From Halomonas sp. M4R1S46 (GTDB lineage Bacteria > Pseudomonadota > Gammaproteobacteria > Pseudomonadales > Halomonadaceae), in the NCBI RefSeq assembly GCF_025725685.1, contig NZ_CP107008.1, positions 62,001 to 126,000 on the forward strand: a DNA stretch of 64,000 nucleotides, in the 5' to 3' direction. Position numbers and translations under genes: made by a program. The notes under the pieces are model-generated. The model searched no databases. It worked only from the letters and a program-made list of their open reading frames with translations, and was not told the origin of the DNA. This document shows, one piece after another, positions 24,320 through 31,847 of this stretch. The stretch's first letter is position 1. Each line of letters begins with the position of its first letter.

Positions 24320-25534
24320 ATGCAAGCCAAGAAGACCCTGATGCTGGCCCTGCTGCCGGCAGGTATCCTTGCGGCCCAGAGTTCCTCGGCCTTCGACGTG
24401 GTCGAGGCGGGGCAGCCCGTCGTCACCGGCGAGCCGAGCCGGGTGGGCGCGCCCTGGAACCACCGCAGCACCTTCAATATTCCCGGCACCAATACCGATG
24501 TGGCCTTCGGTGGCTACATCAAGTTCGACGCCATCTACGATTTCGATTACGACCTGGGCGATTCCACTGACCCGCTGGCGGCCGCCAGCGAGAGCAACGC
24601 CACCGATGGTCGGACGACCTTCACCGCCAGTGAATCGCGCCTGAACTTCCGCACCCAGACCCGGTTTGGCGACGAGATGCTGCGCACCTACTTCGAAGGG
24701 CACTTCCTGCCCGACGAGAAGTTCAACCTGCGTCACGCCTATGGCGAGTACAATGGCTTCCTGGCCGGCCAGACCTGGACCAACTTCATGCACTTCCTGG
24801 GCACGCCGCGCATCCTCAAGCTGGGCGGCCCCATCGGGTACGCCACTGGGCGTCCCGAGCAGGTGCGCTACTCTCACCAAGCGGGGGCGAATACCTTTGC
24901 GGTGGCTCTGGAGAACCCCGAGTCCTCGATCTCCGACCTGGGGGCGGGCGGCAGCGTCGACGAGAACTTCGAGGTGCCCGATCTGACCCTGCGCTACCAA
25001 TACAAGCGCAACTTCGGTATCTCCGGGGTGGTGCGCCGGTTCACCACCGAGTCCGCCGTGAGCGGGCAGGACGAGAGCGCCACCGGCTTCGGCATGGCCG
25101 CCCAGGGGGCCTTGCCGCTGGGCGGCAGCACCACCCTCAAGGGCAACCTGATGGTGGGTAGTGGCCTGGGCAGCTACCTGGATTATGTGCCCCCTGCCGG
25201 CGCTCAGTATCGGGCTCCGGATGCCTTCCTGGCGGCCGATGGCTCACTGGAGGCCGTCGACCTGCAGAGCTACGGCATCTCCCTGGATCACCGCTGGAAC
25301 GCCGACTGGTCGAGCTCCATCGGCACTTCTCTGGTCAACCAAGACCTGCCGGACGATGCCCCGGCCCTGCAGGGCATGACCGACACCGTGCAGTTCTCCC
25401 ATGTCAACCTGATCTGGGACGTCAACGATCGCCTGACCGTGGGGGCCGAGTATCAGTACATCGACCTCGAGAAGGTCAGCGGCGAGGAGGTGGATGCCAG
25501 CCGCGTGATGGCCAGCGCCCAGTTCCACTTCTGA
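24320..25534 (+). CDS. DcaP-type outer-membrane porin
   Basis: 404 residues with a signal peptide (about 1-24, SSA-FD) and a short N-terminal segment followed by alternating beta strands ending in the terminal Phe (AQFHF) needed for outer-membrane assembly. The strands NTDVAFGGYIKFDAIYD and ESRLNFRTQT resemble the DcaP family of trimeric channels for dicarboxylic and aromatic acids. Last gene of the catabolic supercluster, before a strong terminator; it would admit the pathway substrate. A leader of lower GC precedes it. Confidence 0.85.
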   Translation: MQAKKTLMLALLPAGILAAQSSSAFDVVEAGQPVVTGEPSRVGAPWNHRSTFNIPGTNTDVAFGGYIKFDAIYDFDYDLGDSTDPLAAASESNATDGRTTFTASESRLNFRTQTRFGDEMLRTYFEGHFLPDEKFNLRHAYGEYNGFLAGQTWTNFMHFLGTPRILKLGGPIGYATGRPEQVRYSHQAGANTFAVALENPESSISDLGAGGSVDENFEVPDLTLRYQYKRNFGISGVVRRFTTESAVSGQDESATGFGMAAQGALPLGGSTTLKGNLMVGSGLGSYLDYVPPAGAQYRAPDAFLAADGSLEAVDLQSYGISLDHRWNADWSSSIGTSLVNQDLPDDAPALQGMTDTVQFSHVNLIWDVNDRLTVGAEYQYIDLEKVSGEEVDASRVMASAQFHF

Positions 25535-25605
25535 GATCATCGGGTGCCGCGTGCCTGTGGTCTCCCCTTTGACCCAGCTTGTTGCAAGCCATATGGCTTG
25601 ATCTC

Positions 25606-25629
25606 GCCGGCCTTCGGGCCGGCATTTTT
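25606..25629 (+). terminator. Intrinsic terminator of the catabolic supercluster
   Basis: GCCGGCC-TTCG-GGCCGGC forms a 7-bp stem closed by a stable UUCG tetraloop, followed by ATTTTT. A textbook rho-independent terminator after the porin gene. Confidence 0.9.
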
Positions 25630-25644
25630 GTCCTCATGACGACT

Positions 25645-25672
25645 TCGGCCGGTCGCTGTCGCGACCGGCCGA
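25645..25672. repeat. Long hairpin between convergent porin and glnK genes
   Basis: Arms TCGGCCGGTCGC and complement, 12 bp, with loop TGTC. No T-run on either side; it may act as a back-up terminator for the minus-strand glnK transcript. It is followed at 25692-25713 by heptamers of the repeat family noted elsewhere (GAGCTAC, GAGCTTC, GAGCTGT). Confidence 0.45.
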
Positions 25673-25691
25673 GTGCAGGGTGATACTGGTC

Positions 25692-25713
25692 GAGGTTCGA
25701 CCCGCGAGCTACG
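25692..25713. repeat. Heptamer tandem repeat (about 3 units)
   Basis: GAGCTAC, GAGCTTC and GAGCTGT follow one another without gaps just downstream of the glnK stop. Same 7-base period and GAGCY core as the perfect tract at 34074-34178 read on the other strand (GAGCCAC). Confidence 0.5.
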
Positions 25714-25725
25714 AGCTTCGAGCTG

Positions 25726-26064
25726 TCAGACCGCGTCCTTGTCGGTCTCGCCGGTACGGATGCGAATGACCTGCTCCAGGGCGGTGACGAAGATCTTGCC
25801 GTCGCCGATCTTGCCGGTATTCGCCACCTGGGTGATGGCATCGATCACCTGCTCGGCCATGGACTCATCCACGGCCACCTCGAGCTTCACCTTGGGCAGG
25901 AAGTCGACCACGTACTCGGCGCCGCGGTAGAGCTCGGTGTGGCCCTTCTGGCGCCCGAAGCCCTTGACCTCGGTAACGGTGATGCCCTGGACGCCGATCT
26001 CCGAGAGCGATTCGCGTACGTCGTCGAGCTTGAACGGCTTGATGATGGCGGTCACCAGTTTCAT
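25726..26064 (-). CDS. glnK: PII signal protein GlnK (copy 1)
   Basis: 112 residues, standard PII length. It has the N-terminal MKLVTAIIKPFKLDDVRE, the T-loop with uridylylation Tyr51 (GHTELYRGAEY) and the C-terminal TGKIGDGKIFV and IRIRTGE ATP/2-oxoglutarate-binding segments. Trimers sense 2-oxoglutarate and energy and block AmtB when nitrogen is plentiful. It follows amtB on the same strand but after a terminator, so it may have its own promoter. It differs from copy 2 mainly between residues 17-24 and 67-85. Start ATG preceded by GAGGA. Confidence 0.92.
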   Translation of the reverse strand: MKLVTAIIKPFKLDDVRESLSEIGVQGITVTEVKGFGRQKGHTELYRGAEYVVDFLPKVKLEVAVDESMAEQVIDAITQVANTGKIGDGKIFVTALEQVIRIRTGETDKDAV

Positions 26065-26157
26065 GGTCATGTCCTCGCGTTGTCCGTATCCGATGGCGGT
26101 GTGCGCCATCCCTGTCGGGGGTCATTGTGCCAGAGCATACACCCCCTGCGGGAGGAA

Positions 26158-26184
26158 TAAAAAATGGCCCCGCGAGGGGGCCAT
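26158..26184 (-). terminator. Intrinsic terminator of amtB
   Basis: On the minus strand, ATGGCCCC and GGGGCCAT form an 8-bp stem with a 5-base loop followed by a T-run (26158-26163 read as A on the plus strand). It separates amtB from the downstream glnK copy. Confidence 0.8.
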
Positions 26185-26207
26185 CGTGATGCCTGCTGCG
26201 ATCGGTG

Positions 26208-27527
26208 TCATTCGGTGCGGGGACTCATCGGCGCCTGGCTCAGGCCTTCGGCCCGGCTGCGGCCGGCGCCACCACCGTGCACCTTGGAGACGGTGAACTC
26301 GGGGTAGGCCTCGAGACCGCACTCGGCCAGGTCGACGCCCTCGTATTCCTCTTCCTCGCTGACGCGCACGCCCATGATCGCCTTGATGATCAGCCATACG
26401 GCCAGGCTGGCGGCGAAGACCCAGGCGAAGATGCCGAGGATGCCGATGATCTGGGCACCGAAGGAGGCGCCGTCATTGGAGAGCGGCACCGCCAGCACGC
26501 CCCAGATGCCTGCGACGCCGTGGGCGGAGATGGCACCGACCGGATCGTCGAGCTTGAGCTTGTCGAGGCCGACGATGGACATCACCACCAGCAGGCCGCC
26601 GACGGCGCCGATCAGGGTGGCGCCCAGGGCGCTGGGCGACAGCGGGTCGGCGGTGATGGACACCAGGCCGGCGATGGCACCGTTGAGGGCCATGGTCAGG
26701 TCGGCCTTGCGGAACCACAGCTTGGCCAGGATCAGCGCGGCGATCACCCCGCCGGCGGCGGCGGCGTTGGTGTTCACCAGCACCTGAGCCATGTTGTTGG
26801 CCGAACTCACGTCGGACACCTTCAGCTCGGAGCCGCCGTTGAAGCCGAACCAGCCCATCCACAGGATGAAGGTGCCGAGAGTCGCCAGCGGCAGGTTGGC
26901 ACCGGGGATGGCGAAGATGCTGCCGTCCTTGCCGTACTTGCCCTTGCGCGGGCCGAGCACCAGCACGCCGGCGAGCGCCGCGGCCGCCCCGGCCATGTGC
27001 ACGATGCCGGAGCCGGCGTAGTCGGAGAAGCCGACCTCGGCCAGCCAGCCGCCGCCCCAGGTCCAGTAGCCGGAGACAGGATAGATGACGCCGGTCATCA
27101 CCACGGCGAAGGCCAGGAAGGCCCACAGCTTCATGCGCTCGGCCACGGCCCCGGAGACGATGGACATGGCGGTGGCCACGAACACCACCTGGAAGAAGAA
27201 GTCGGCGCGCATGGAGTAGTAGGGCGCGTCGTCGCCGCCGGCGGTCACCGCGGCCACGGTGTTCTCGCCGCCCAGCAGGAAGCCCAGGTTGGGCAGGAGG
27301 CCGCCCGCGGAGCTGGAGTACATCAGGTAGTAGCCCAGCAGCAGGTACATGGTGCAGGCGACGGCGAACAGCGCGATGTTCTTGGTCAGGATCTCGGCGG
27401 TGTTCTTGGAACGCACCAGGCCGGCCTCGAGCATCGAGAAGCCGGCGGCCATCCACATCACCAGCACGCCACAGATCAGGAAGTAGAAGGTGTCGAGCGC
27501 GTAGCTCAGCTCGGTCAACTCAGTCAT
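26208..27527 (-). CDS. amtB: Ammonium transporter AmtB
   Basis: 439 residues with eleven predicted membrane helices. Recognisable segments are AGFSMLEAGLVRSKN near residue 30, DFFFQVVFVATAMSIVSGAVAER near 110 (listed in part), the GSGIVHMAGAAAALAG helix with a pore His, and SAHGVAGIWGVLA with the second pore-region His. It conducts ammonium across the inner membrane and is blocked by GlnK. It lies 37 bases after one glnK copy. ATG 27527 with GGAG upstream is preferred over a GTG nine bases earlier. The C-terminal tail is longer than in E. coli. Confidence 0.93.
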   Translation of the reverse strand: MTELTELSYALDTFYFLICGVLVMWMAAGFSMLEAGLVRSKNTAEILTKNIALFAVACTMYLLLGYYLMYSSSAGGLLPNLGFLLGGENTVAAVTAGGDDAPYYSMRADFFFQVVFVATAMSIVSGAVAERMKLWAFLAFAVVMTGVIYPVSGYWTWGGGWLAEVGFSDYAGSGIVHMAGAAAALAGVLVLGPRKGKYGKDGSIFAIPGANLPLATLGTFILWMGWFGFNGGSELKVSDVSSANNMAQVLVNTNAAAAGGVIAALILAKLWFRKADLTMALNGAIAGLVSITADPLSPSALGATLIGAVGGLLVVMSIVGLDKLKLDDPVGAISAHGVAGIWGVLAVPLSNDGASFGAQIIGILGIFAWVFAASLAVWLIIKAIMGVRVSEEEEYEGVDLAECGLEAYPEFTVSKVHGGGAGRSRAEGLSQAPMSPRTE

Positions 27528-27564
27528 GACGGTCACTCCTCATGAAAGGGGCAGGGCAGTCGCT

Positions 27565-27903
27565 TCAGACGGCGTCGCCGCCGCGCTCGCCGGTGCGGAT
27601 ACGGATGACGTCTTCCAGGGGGGTCACGAACACCTTGCCGTCGCCGATCTTGCCGCTGTTGGCCGCGGTGCAGATCGCATCCAGCACGGTGTCGAGGCGA
27701 CCGTCGTCCACGGCGACCTCGATCTTGACCTTGGGCAGGAAGTCGACCACGTATTCGGCGCCACGATAGAGCTCGGTATGGCCCTTCTGGCGGCCGAAGC
27801 CCTTGACTTCGGTGACGGTGATGCCCTGCACGCCGTTATCGGCGAGCGCCTCGCGCACGTCGTCGAGCTTGAATGGCTTGATGATGGCGGTGATCAGCTT
27901 CAT
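27565..27903 (-). CDS. glnK: PII signal protein GlnK (copy 2, promoter-proximal)
   Basis: 112 residues with the same hallmarks as copy 1: MKLITAIIKPFKLDDVREAL, T-loop Tyr51 and SGKIGDGKVFV. It leads the operon with amtB downstream, the classical glnK-amtB order, behind a sigma54-type promoter and an NtrC box. Ribosome site GGGAG lies before the ATG. Having PII genes on both sides of amtB is unusual; the two proteins may have diverged in partner choice. Confidence 0.92.
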   Translation of the reverse strand: MKLITAIIKPFKLDDVREALADNGVQGITVTEVKGFGRQKGHTELYRGAEYVVDFLPKVKIEVAVDDGRLDTVLDAICTAANSGKIGDGKVFVTPLEDVIRIRTGERGGDAV

Positions 27904-27967
27904 CCCTAATCTCCCCTGCAGGTAATGAGAGCGGCATGGTGCCGCACGGTGCATGTCCCGAAAGCCC

Positions 27968-27983
27968 TGCGTAATCCATGCCA
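27968..27983 (-). promoter_or_regulatory. Sigma54 (RpoN) promoter of glnK-amtB
   Basis: On the minus strand TGGCATGGATTACGCA has GG and GC exactly ten bases apart, matching TGGCAC-N5-TTGCA at most positions. The predicted start is about 54 bases upstream of glnK copy 2. Confidence 0.7.
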
Positions 27984-28072
27984 ACGTCCGGGTTAAAATC
28001 GTCAATTCATGGGGTTGGAGAAATCTTGAAGGGGGTGGTCACGGGGGCTCCGGGGCATGACGGGGACCGTGA

Positions 28073-28089
28073 TGCACCGTCTTGGTGCC
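28073..28089. promoter_or_regulatory. NtrC-binding site
   Basis: TGCACCGTCTTGGTGCC matches the NtrC palindrome TGCACY-N5-GGTGCA in all but the last base. It lies about 90 bp upstream of the sigma54 promoter, the normal enhancer distance, so nitrogen-limitation control of glnK-amtB is expected. Confidence 0.75.
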
Positions 28090-28199
28090 GGTGCGCAGCG
28101 GAACTGCGCCATGAAGAGGCGAGTAGGGGGGAATGCGCACCGCGAGCGCCTTGCGTATCCTGTCAGACAGCCATCCCACCATCGTTCAGGAGAGACACC

Positions 28200-28547
28200 A
28201 TGGTCAGCCAAGATCGCATCAGTCGACTGGCTCAGCAGATCGGCGAACGCCTGCAGGGCGCGTCCCAGGCCCCCGAGGAGGTGCAGAAGGGCATCCAGCA
28301 GGTCGTGCGGGGCGCCTTCGACCGCCTGGAGCTGGTGTCTCGTGAGGACTTCGACATCCTGATGGACGTGCTGCAGCGCACCCGTGGCCGGGTCGAGGCC
28401 CTGGAGAAGCAGGTCGCGGCCCTGGAGGAGGCGCTGGAGACCTCCCGGCCGGCGGCCGACGGTGAGGCGCCGGCCCCGGCCATCGAGGCCCCGGACACCC
28501 CCGCCGCGCCCGAGGAGGATGCCGGCGCCGGCGAGCCCGGCCGTTGA
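28200..28547 (+). CDS. ubiK: Ubiquinone biosynthesis accessory factor UbiK (YqiC/BMFP family)
   Basis: 115 residues. The N-terminal amphipathic helix (ISRLAQQIGERL) and the coiled coil around residues 55-80 (VLQRTRGRVEALEKQVAALE) are the family signature; the C-terminal 35 residues are Ala/Pro/Glu-rich and disordered. UbiK binds the membrane and assists aerobic ubiquinone synthesis with UbiJ. Divergent from glnK and followed by yifB, an order also common in pseudomonads. AGGAGAG ribosome site. Confidence 0.88.
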   Translation: MVSQDRISRLAQQIGERLQGASQAPEEVQKGIQQVVRGAFDRLELVSREDFDILMDVLQRTRGRVEALEKQVAALEEALETSRPAADGEAPAPAIEAPDTPAAPEEDAGAGEPGR

Positions 28548-28611
28548 GCCATCGAGCGGTCCCGTCGGCGCTGGTCTAGCCTGAGGGCAGACAACGCGCG
28601 AGGGACCGCCG

Positions 28612-30117
28612 ATGACGCTGGCAATCATTCGCACCCGGGCCGGCCTCGGCCTCGAGGCCCCCGAGGTCCTGGTGGAGGTGCACCTGGCCAACGGCCTGCC
28701 CGGCATCACCCTGGTCGGGCTGCCGGAGGCCGCGGTCAAGGAGAGCCGCGAGCGGGTGCGCAGTGCCCTGGTCAATGCCGGCTTCGACTTCCCCCTGCGA
28801 CGCATCACCCTCAACCTGGCACCCGCCGACCTGCCCAAGGACGGCGGGCGCTTCGACCTGCCCATCGCCCTGGGCCTGCTGGTGGCCTCCGGCCAGGTGC
28901 CCGCCGAGGCCCTCGAGGCCACCGAGTGTGTGGGCGAGCTGGCCCTGGACGGGGTCCTGCGGCCGGTGACCGGCGTGCTGCCCCTGGCCCTGGCGACACG
29001 GCGCGCCGGGCGCCGGCTGATCGTGCCCGTCGCCAACGCCGACGAGGCGGCGCTGGCCGGCGAGCTCGAGGTACTGCCCGCCGCCCACCTGCTCGAGGTG
29101 GTGGCCCACCTGCTGGGCCAGACGCCCATCCCTGCCCACCGGCTGGGGCGGCCAGCGGTCAGCGAGGCGCCGGGGGCCGACCTGTGCGAGGTGCGCGGCC
29201 AGCACCAGGCGCGGCGGGCGCTGGAGGTGGCGGCGGCCGGGGGGCACAACCTGCTGTTCGCCGGCCCGCCCGGCACCGGCAAGACCATGCTGGCCAGCCG
29301 GCTGCCGGGCATCCTGCCGCCGCTCGGCGAGGACGAGGCCCTCGAGGTGGCGGCGGTGCGCTCGGTGACCGGCCTGCCGCTGCGCGAGCAGTGGGGTCGC
29401 CGGCCCTTCCGCGCGCCGCACCACACCGCCAGCGCGGTGGCCCTGGTCGGCGGCGGCTCGCGACCGCGGCCCGGGGAGATCTCCCTGGCCCACCACGGGG
29501 TGCTGTTCCTCGACGAGCTGCCGGAGTTCTCCCGCCAGGTGCTGGAGGTGATGCGCGAGCCCATGGAGTCCGGACGGATCCACATCGCCCGGGCCAATCA
29601 CGAGCGCTGCTACCCGGCACGCTTCCAACTGGTGGCGGCGATGAATCCCTGCCCCTGCGGCCACCTGGGGGATCCCCGCCAGGCCTGCCGGTGCACCGCG
29701 GCCCAGATCCAGCGCTATCAGGCGCGCCTGTCGGGACCGCTGCTGGATCGCATCGACCTGCAGGTGGAGGTGCCGGCATTGCCGCCCGAGCAGCTGACCT
29801 CCCGGGAGCCCGGGGAGGGCTCGGCGACGGTACGGGCCCGGGTGCTGGCGGCCCGCGAGCGCCAGCTGGCCCGGGGCGCGCTCAATGCCCATCTGGCGGG
29901 GGGCGAGCTGGAGCGCGCCTGCGCCCTCGACCCCGGCGACCGGGCCTGGCTGGCCGGCGTGCTGGAGCGGCTCAGGCTCTCGGCCCGAGCCTACCACCGG
30001 GTGCTGCGGGTGGCCCTGACCCTGGCCGACCTGGCCGGGCTGCCGCACCCCGGCCGCGAGCAGTTGATCGAGGCCATCGGCTATCGCCAGCTGGATCGGC
30101 TGCTCAGCGGCGGCTGA
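28612..30117 (+). CDS. yifB: YifB/ComM-family AAA+ ATPase
   Basis: 501 residues. An N-terminal Lon-like domain (about 1-160) precedes the Mg-chelatase-type AAA+ module with Walker A GPPGTGKT near residue 218, Walker B VLFLDELPEFSR and sensor segment AMNPCPCG, then a C-terminal helical domain with SARAYHRVLRVA. ComM in Vibrio and Acinetobacter is a hexameric helicase that extends branch migration during natural transformation; the role in non-competent species is unclear. Confidence 0.92.
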   Translation: MTLAIIRTRAGLGLEAPEVLVEVHLANGLPGITLVGLPEAAVKESRERVRSALVNAGFDFPLRRITLNLAPADLPKDGGRFDLPIALGLLVASGQVPAEALEATECVGELALDGVLRPVTGVLPLALATRRAGRRLIVPVANADEAALAGELEVLPAAHLLEVVAHLLGQTPIPAHRLGRPAVSEAPGADLCEVRGQHQARRALEVAAAGGHNLLFAGPPGTGKTMLASRLPGILPPLGEDEALEVAAVRSVTGLPLREQWGRRPFRAPHHTASAVALVGGGSRPRPGEISLAHHGVLFLDELPEFSRQVLEVMREPMESGRIHIARANHERCYPARFQLVAAMNPCPCGHLGDPRQACRCTAAQIQRYQARLSGPLLDRIDLQVEVPALPPEQLTSREPGEGSATVRARVLAARERQLARGALNAHLAGGELERACALDPGDRAWLAGVLERLRLSARAYHRVLRVALTLADLAGLPHPGREQLIEAIGYRQLDRLLSGG

Positions 30118-30133
30118 GGGCGCGGGGCGTCGC

Positions 30134-30619
30134 TCAGAGGGCGGAGGCGTCCAGGGCGCCGTCGATGTGGGACTCCCAGAGCGCCGTCTCGCTGCCGGGA
30201 CGGCGCAGGGTCAGCTGCAGCCGGTAGGGCAGCAGTTGCCGGTCGGACAGCGTCAATCGCGGGCCGCTGGCGATCAGCCGGCTGTCCAGGCGCCACTGGT
30301 TGTGGCCGGCGCCCTCGGACAGGGCCGGCCGCCAGTCGAGGACCTGGGGGCCCTGGTCGATGCCGAGCAGGGCCCGGCTCAGGCTCTCGAGCAGGCGCGT
30401 GTCGTCCAGCTGGAGGTCGGGGTCGACCTCGGGCATGGCCAGCAGCAGGACCTGGTCGGCGGTGGGGCGGGGCAGGGCCGGTGACGTCGCCACTTCCTCG
30501 GCGGCCCGCTTGCCGAGCCCCAGCAGCGCCTGGCGCACGCTCTGGGGGGCTTCCGGGGGAGCGGCGCAGCCGACGAGCAGCAGGAACAGCAGCGCCAGGG
30601 GGAGCAGGCGTCGCGTCAT
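30134..30619 (-). CDS. Lipoprotein of unknown function
   Basis: 161 residues. Signal peptide with lipobox LLVGC, so lipid attachment at Cys18 and export to the periplasmic face are expected. The mature part has no motif I recognise, although DPDLQLDDTRLLESLSRALLG resembles small envelope lipoproteins. The ATG overlaps the stop of the upstream hydrolase gene (ATGA), so the two are co-translated; GGAGGGG lies upstream. Confidence 0.7.
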   Translation of the reverse strand: MTRRLLPLALLFLLLVGCAAPPEAPQSVRQALLGLGKRAAEEVATSPALPRPTADQVLLLAMPEVDPDLQLDDTRLLESLSRALLGIDQGPQVLDWRPALSEGAGHNQWRLDSRLIASGPRLTLSDRQLLPYRLQLTLRRPGSETALWESHIDGALDASAL

Positions 30620-31608
30620 GGGGCCGAGCCCCTCCGGCTCGGCGAAAGCGCCGATCGGTCGACGCAACGGGGCTCGAGGCCGGCGATGAAGCCTTCCAGC
30701 GCCTCGAACAGCACCCGTCGGATCGGCTCGGCCTCGTTGACCAGGTGGTGGCGGGCCTCGGGGTGGCGGTGAATCTCGGCGTTGGGAAACTTGCTTTCCA
30801 GTACCTCGAGGTTCCACTCCCAGTCCACGGTCAGGTCCTGCTCGCCCTGCAGGATCAGGGTCGGCACCGGGCTGGCCGGCAGGGACAGCAGCTGGGGCAT
30901 CCAGCGCCGCATGGCGTCCACCCACTCCATGGCCAGGCGGTCCGGTTGCAGCGGGTCCCCCTCGCGCAGGAAGGTGGCGAAGTCGCTGTCCGTGGAATTG
31001 TCGCGGAAGCGGCGCGGGACCGAGCGGACGAAGGGGCCCACCAGGCGGTGCAGCCAGCTCGACTGGGACCAGCCCCAGGGGCGCACCAGGGGGGCGAGCA
31101 GGGCCAGGCCGGCCCAATGGCCGTCGTCGCCCCGGCGCAGCGCGTCGGTGGCCAGTATCGCCGCCCCGGTACTCTGGCCGATGCCGAGCCACGGCTGGGG
31201 CACCAGGTCCCGGGCTGCCAGGTAGTGTTGCAGGCTGCGCAGGCAGTCGCCGTAGTCGTCGAAGTCGCCGATGGAGGCCCGCGCGCCGCTCGACAGCCCG
31301 TGGCCCGGCAGGTCCCAGAGCACCACCCGCCAGCCGCGATCGAGCAGGCACTCGAGCAGATGACGATACAGCCCCAGGTGGTCATAGTAGCCATGCACCA
31401 CGAAGGCCGTGCCGATGGGGGCCGGCGGGCTCCACACCTGGGTCCAGAGGCGGAAGCCGTGGGCGTCCACGTAGCCTACGTAGAGCCCCACGTGCTCGGC
31501 CAGCAGTGGCGCCAGGCCATAGTGCCCGAGGTAGCGCTCGAGCTCCTGGCCGGTTCGGTCGGCCGGAGCAATCGTGCCCAGGGCCTGAAGGGGGCTGAAA
31601 TCGCTCAT
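30616..31608 (-). CDS. Alpha/beta hydrolase, monoacylglycerol-lipase-like
   Basis: 330 residues. Segments FVVHGYYDHLG (oxyanion hole), GIGQSTGA (nucleophile Ser), GEQDLTVD (acid) and EARHHLVNE (His) define a serine hydrolase of the monoglyceride lipase/lysophospholipase L2 type. No signal peptide. ATG 31608 with GGAGGA upstream is chosen; longer in-frame extensions lack a ribosome site. Coupled to the lipoprotein gene downstream, which hints at an envelope-lipid role. Confidence 0.8.
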   Translation of the reverse strand: MSDFSPLQALGTIAPADRTGQELERYLGHYGLAPLLAEHVGLYVGYVDAHGFRLWTQVWSPPAPIGTAFVVHGYYDHLGLYRHLLECLLDRGWRVVLWDLPGHGLSSGARASIGDFDDYGDCLRSLQHYLAARDLVPQPWLGIGQSTGAAILATDALRRGDDGHWAGLALLAPLVRPWGWSQSSWLHRLVGPFVRSVPRRFRDNSTDSDFATFLREGDPLQPDRLAMEWVDAMRRWMPQLLSLPASPVPTLILQGEQDLTVDWEWNLEVLESKFPNAEIHRHPEARHHLVNEAEPIRRVLFEALEGFIAGLEPRCVDRSALSPSRRGSAP

Positions 31609-31737
31609 CGAGTCCTCCGCAATGACTCCCATGCTAGCGCCTTGCCGAGGGCGGAACCACTGTTCATTAATGTCGGGAGTCAGACTACCGGCTCTCGTCT
31701 TTTGGTCTACCCTGCGGGGATGTCCGCCGGCTTCGGG

Positions 31738-31766
31738 TTTACATGTGGAAGCAATTTCCACAAAAT
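31738..31766 (+). promoter_or_regulatory. Promoter of glcB with embedded IclR-like operator
   Basis: TTTACA (31738-31743) and CAAAAT (31761-31766) with a 17-base spacer. The spacer and -10 edge hold GTGGAA-GCAAT-TTCCAC (31745-31761), a perfect 6-bp inverted repeat whose core agrees with the E. coli IclR box GGAAAT-N-ATTTCC at 11 of 13 positions. Occupancy would block polymerase directly, fitting control of a glyoxylate-shunt gene. Confidence 0.55.
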
Positions 31767-31847
31767 TGTCATTACGCAGTCACCTTTCCCTGTCCGGCTG
31801 TTCGGTGCCAGGGGACGCCGGATCGCCACGCATAGGAGAACGACCCC

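Noticed and set aside
28008..28030. Alternative upstream start for ubiK or glnK inside the shared promoter
   Set aside because: Would remove the sigma54/NtrC region and extend proteins past their conserved N-termini.
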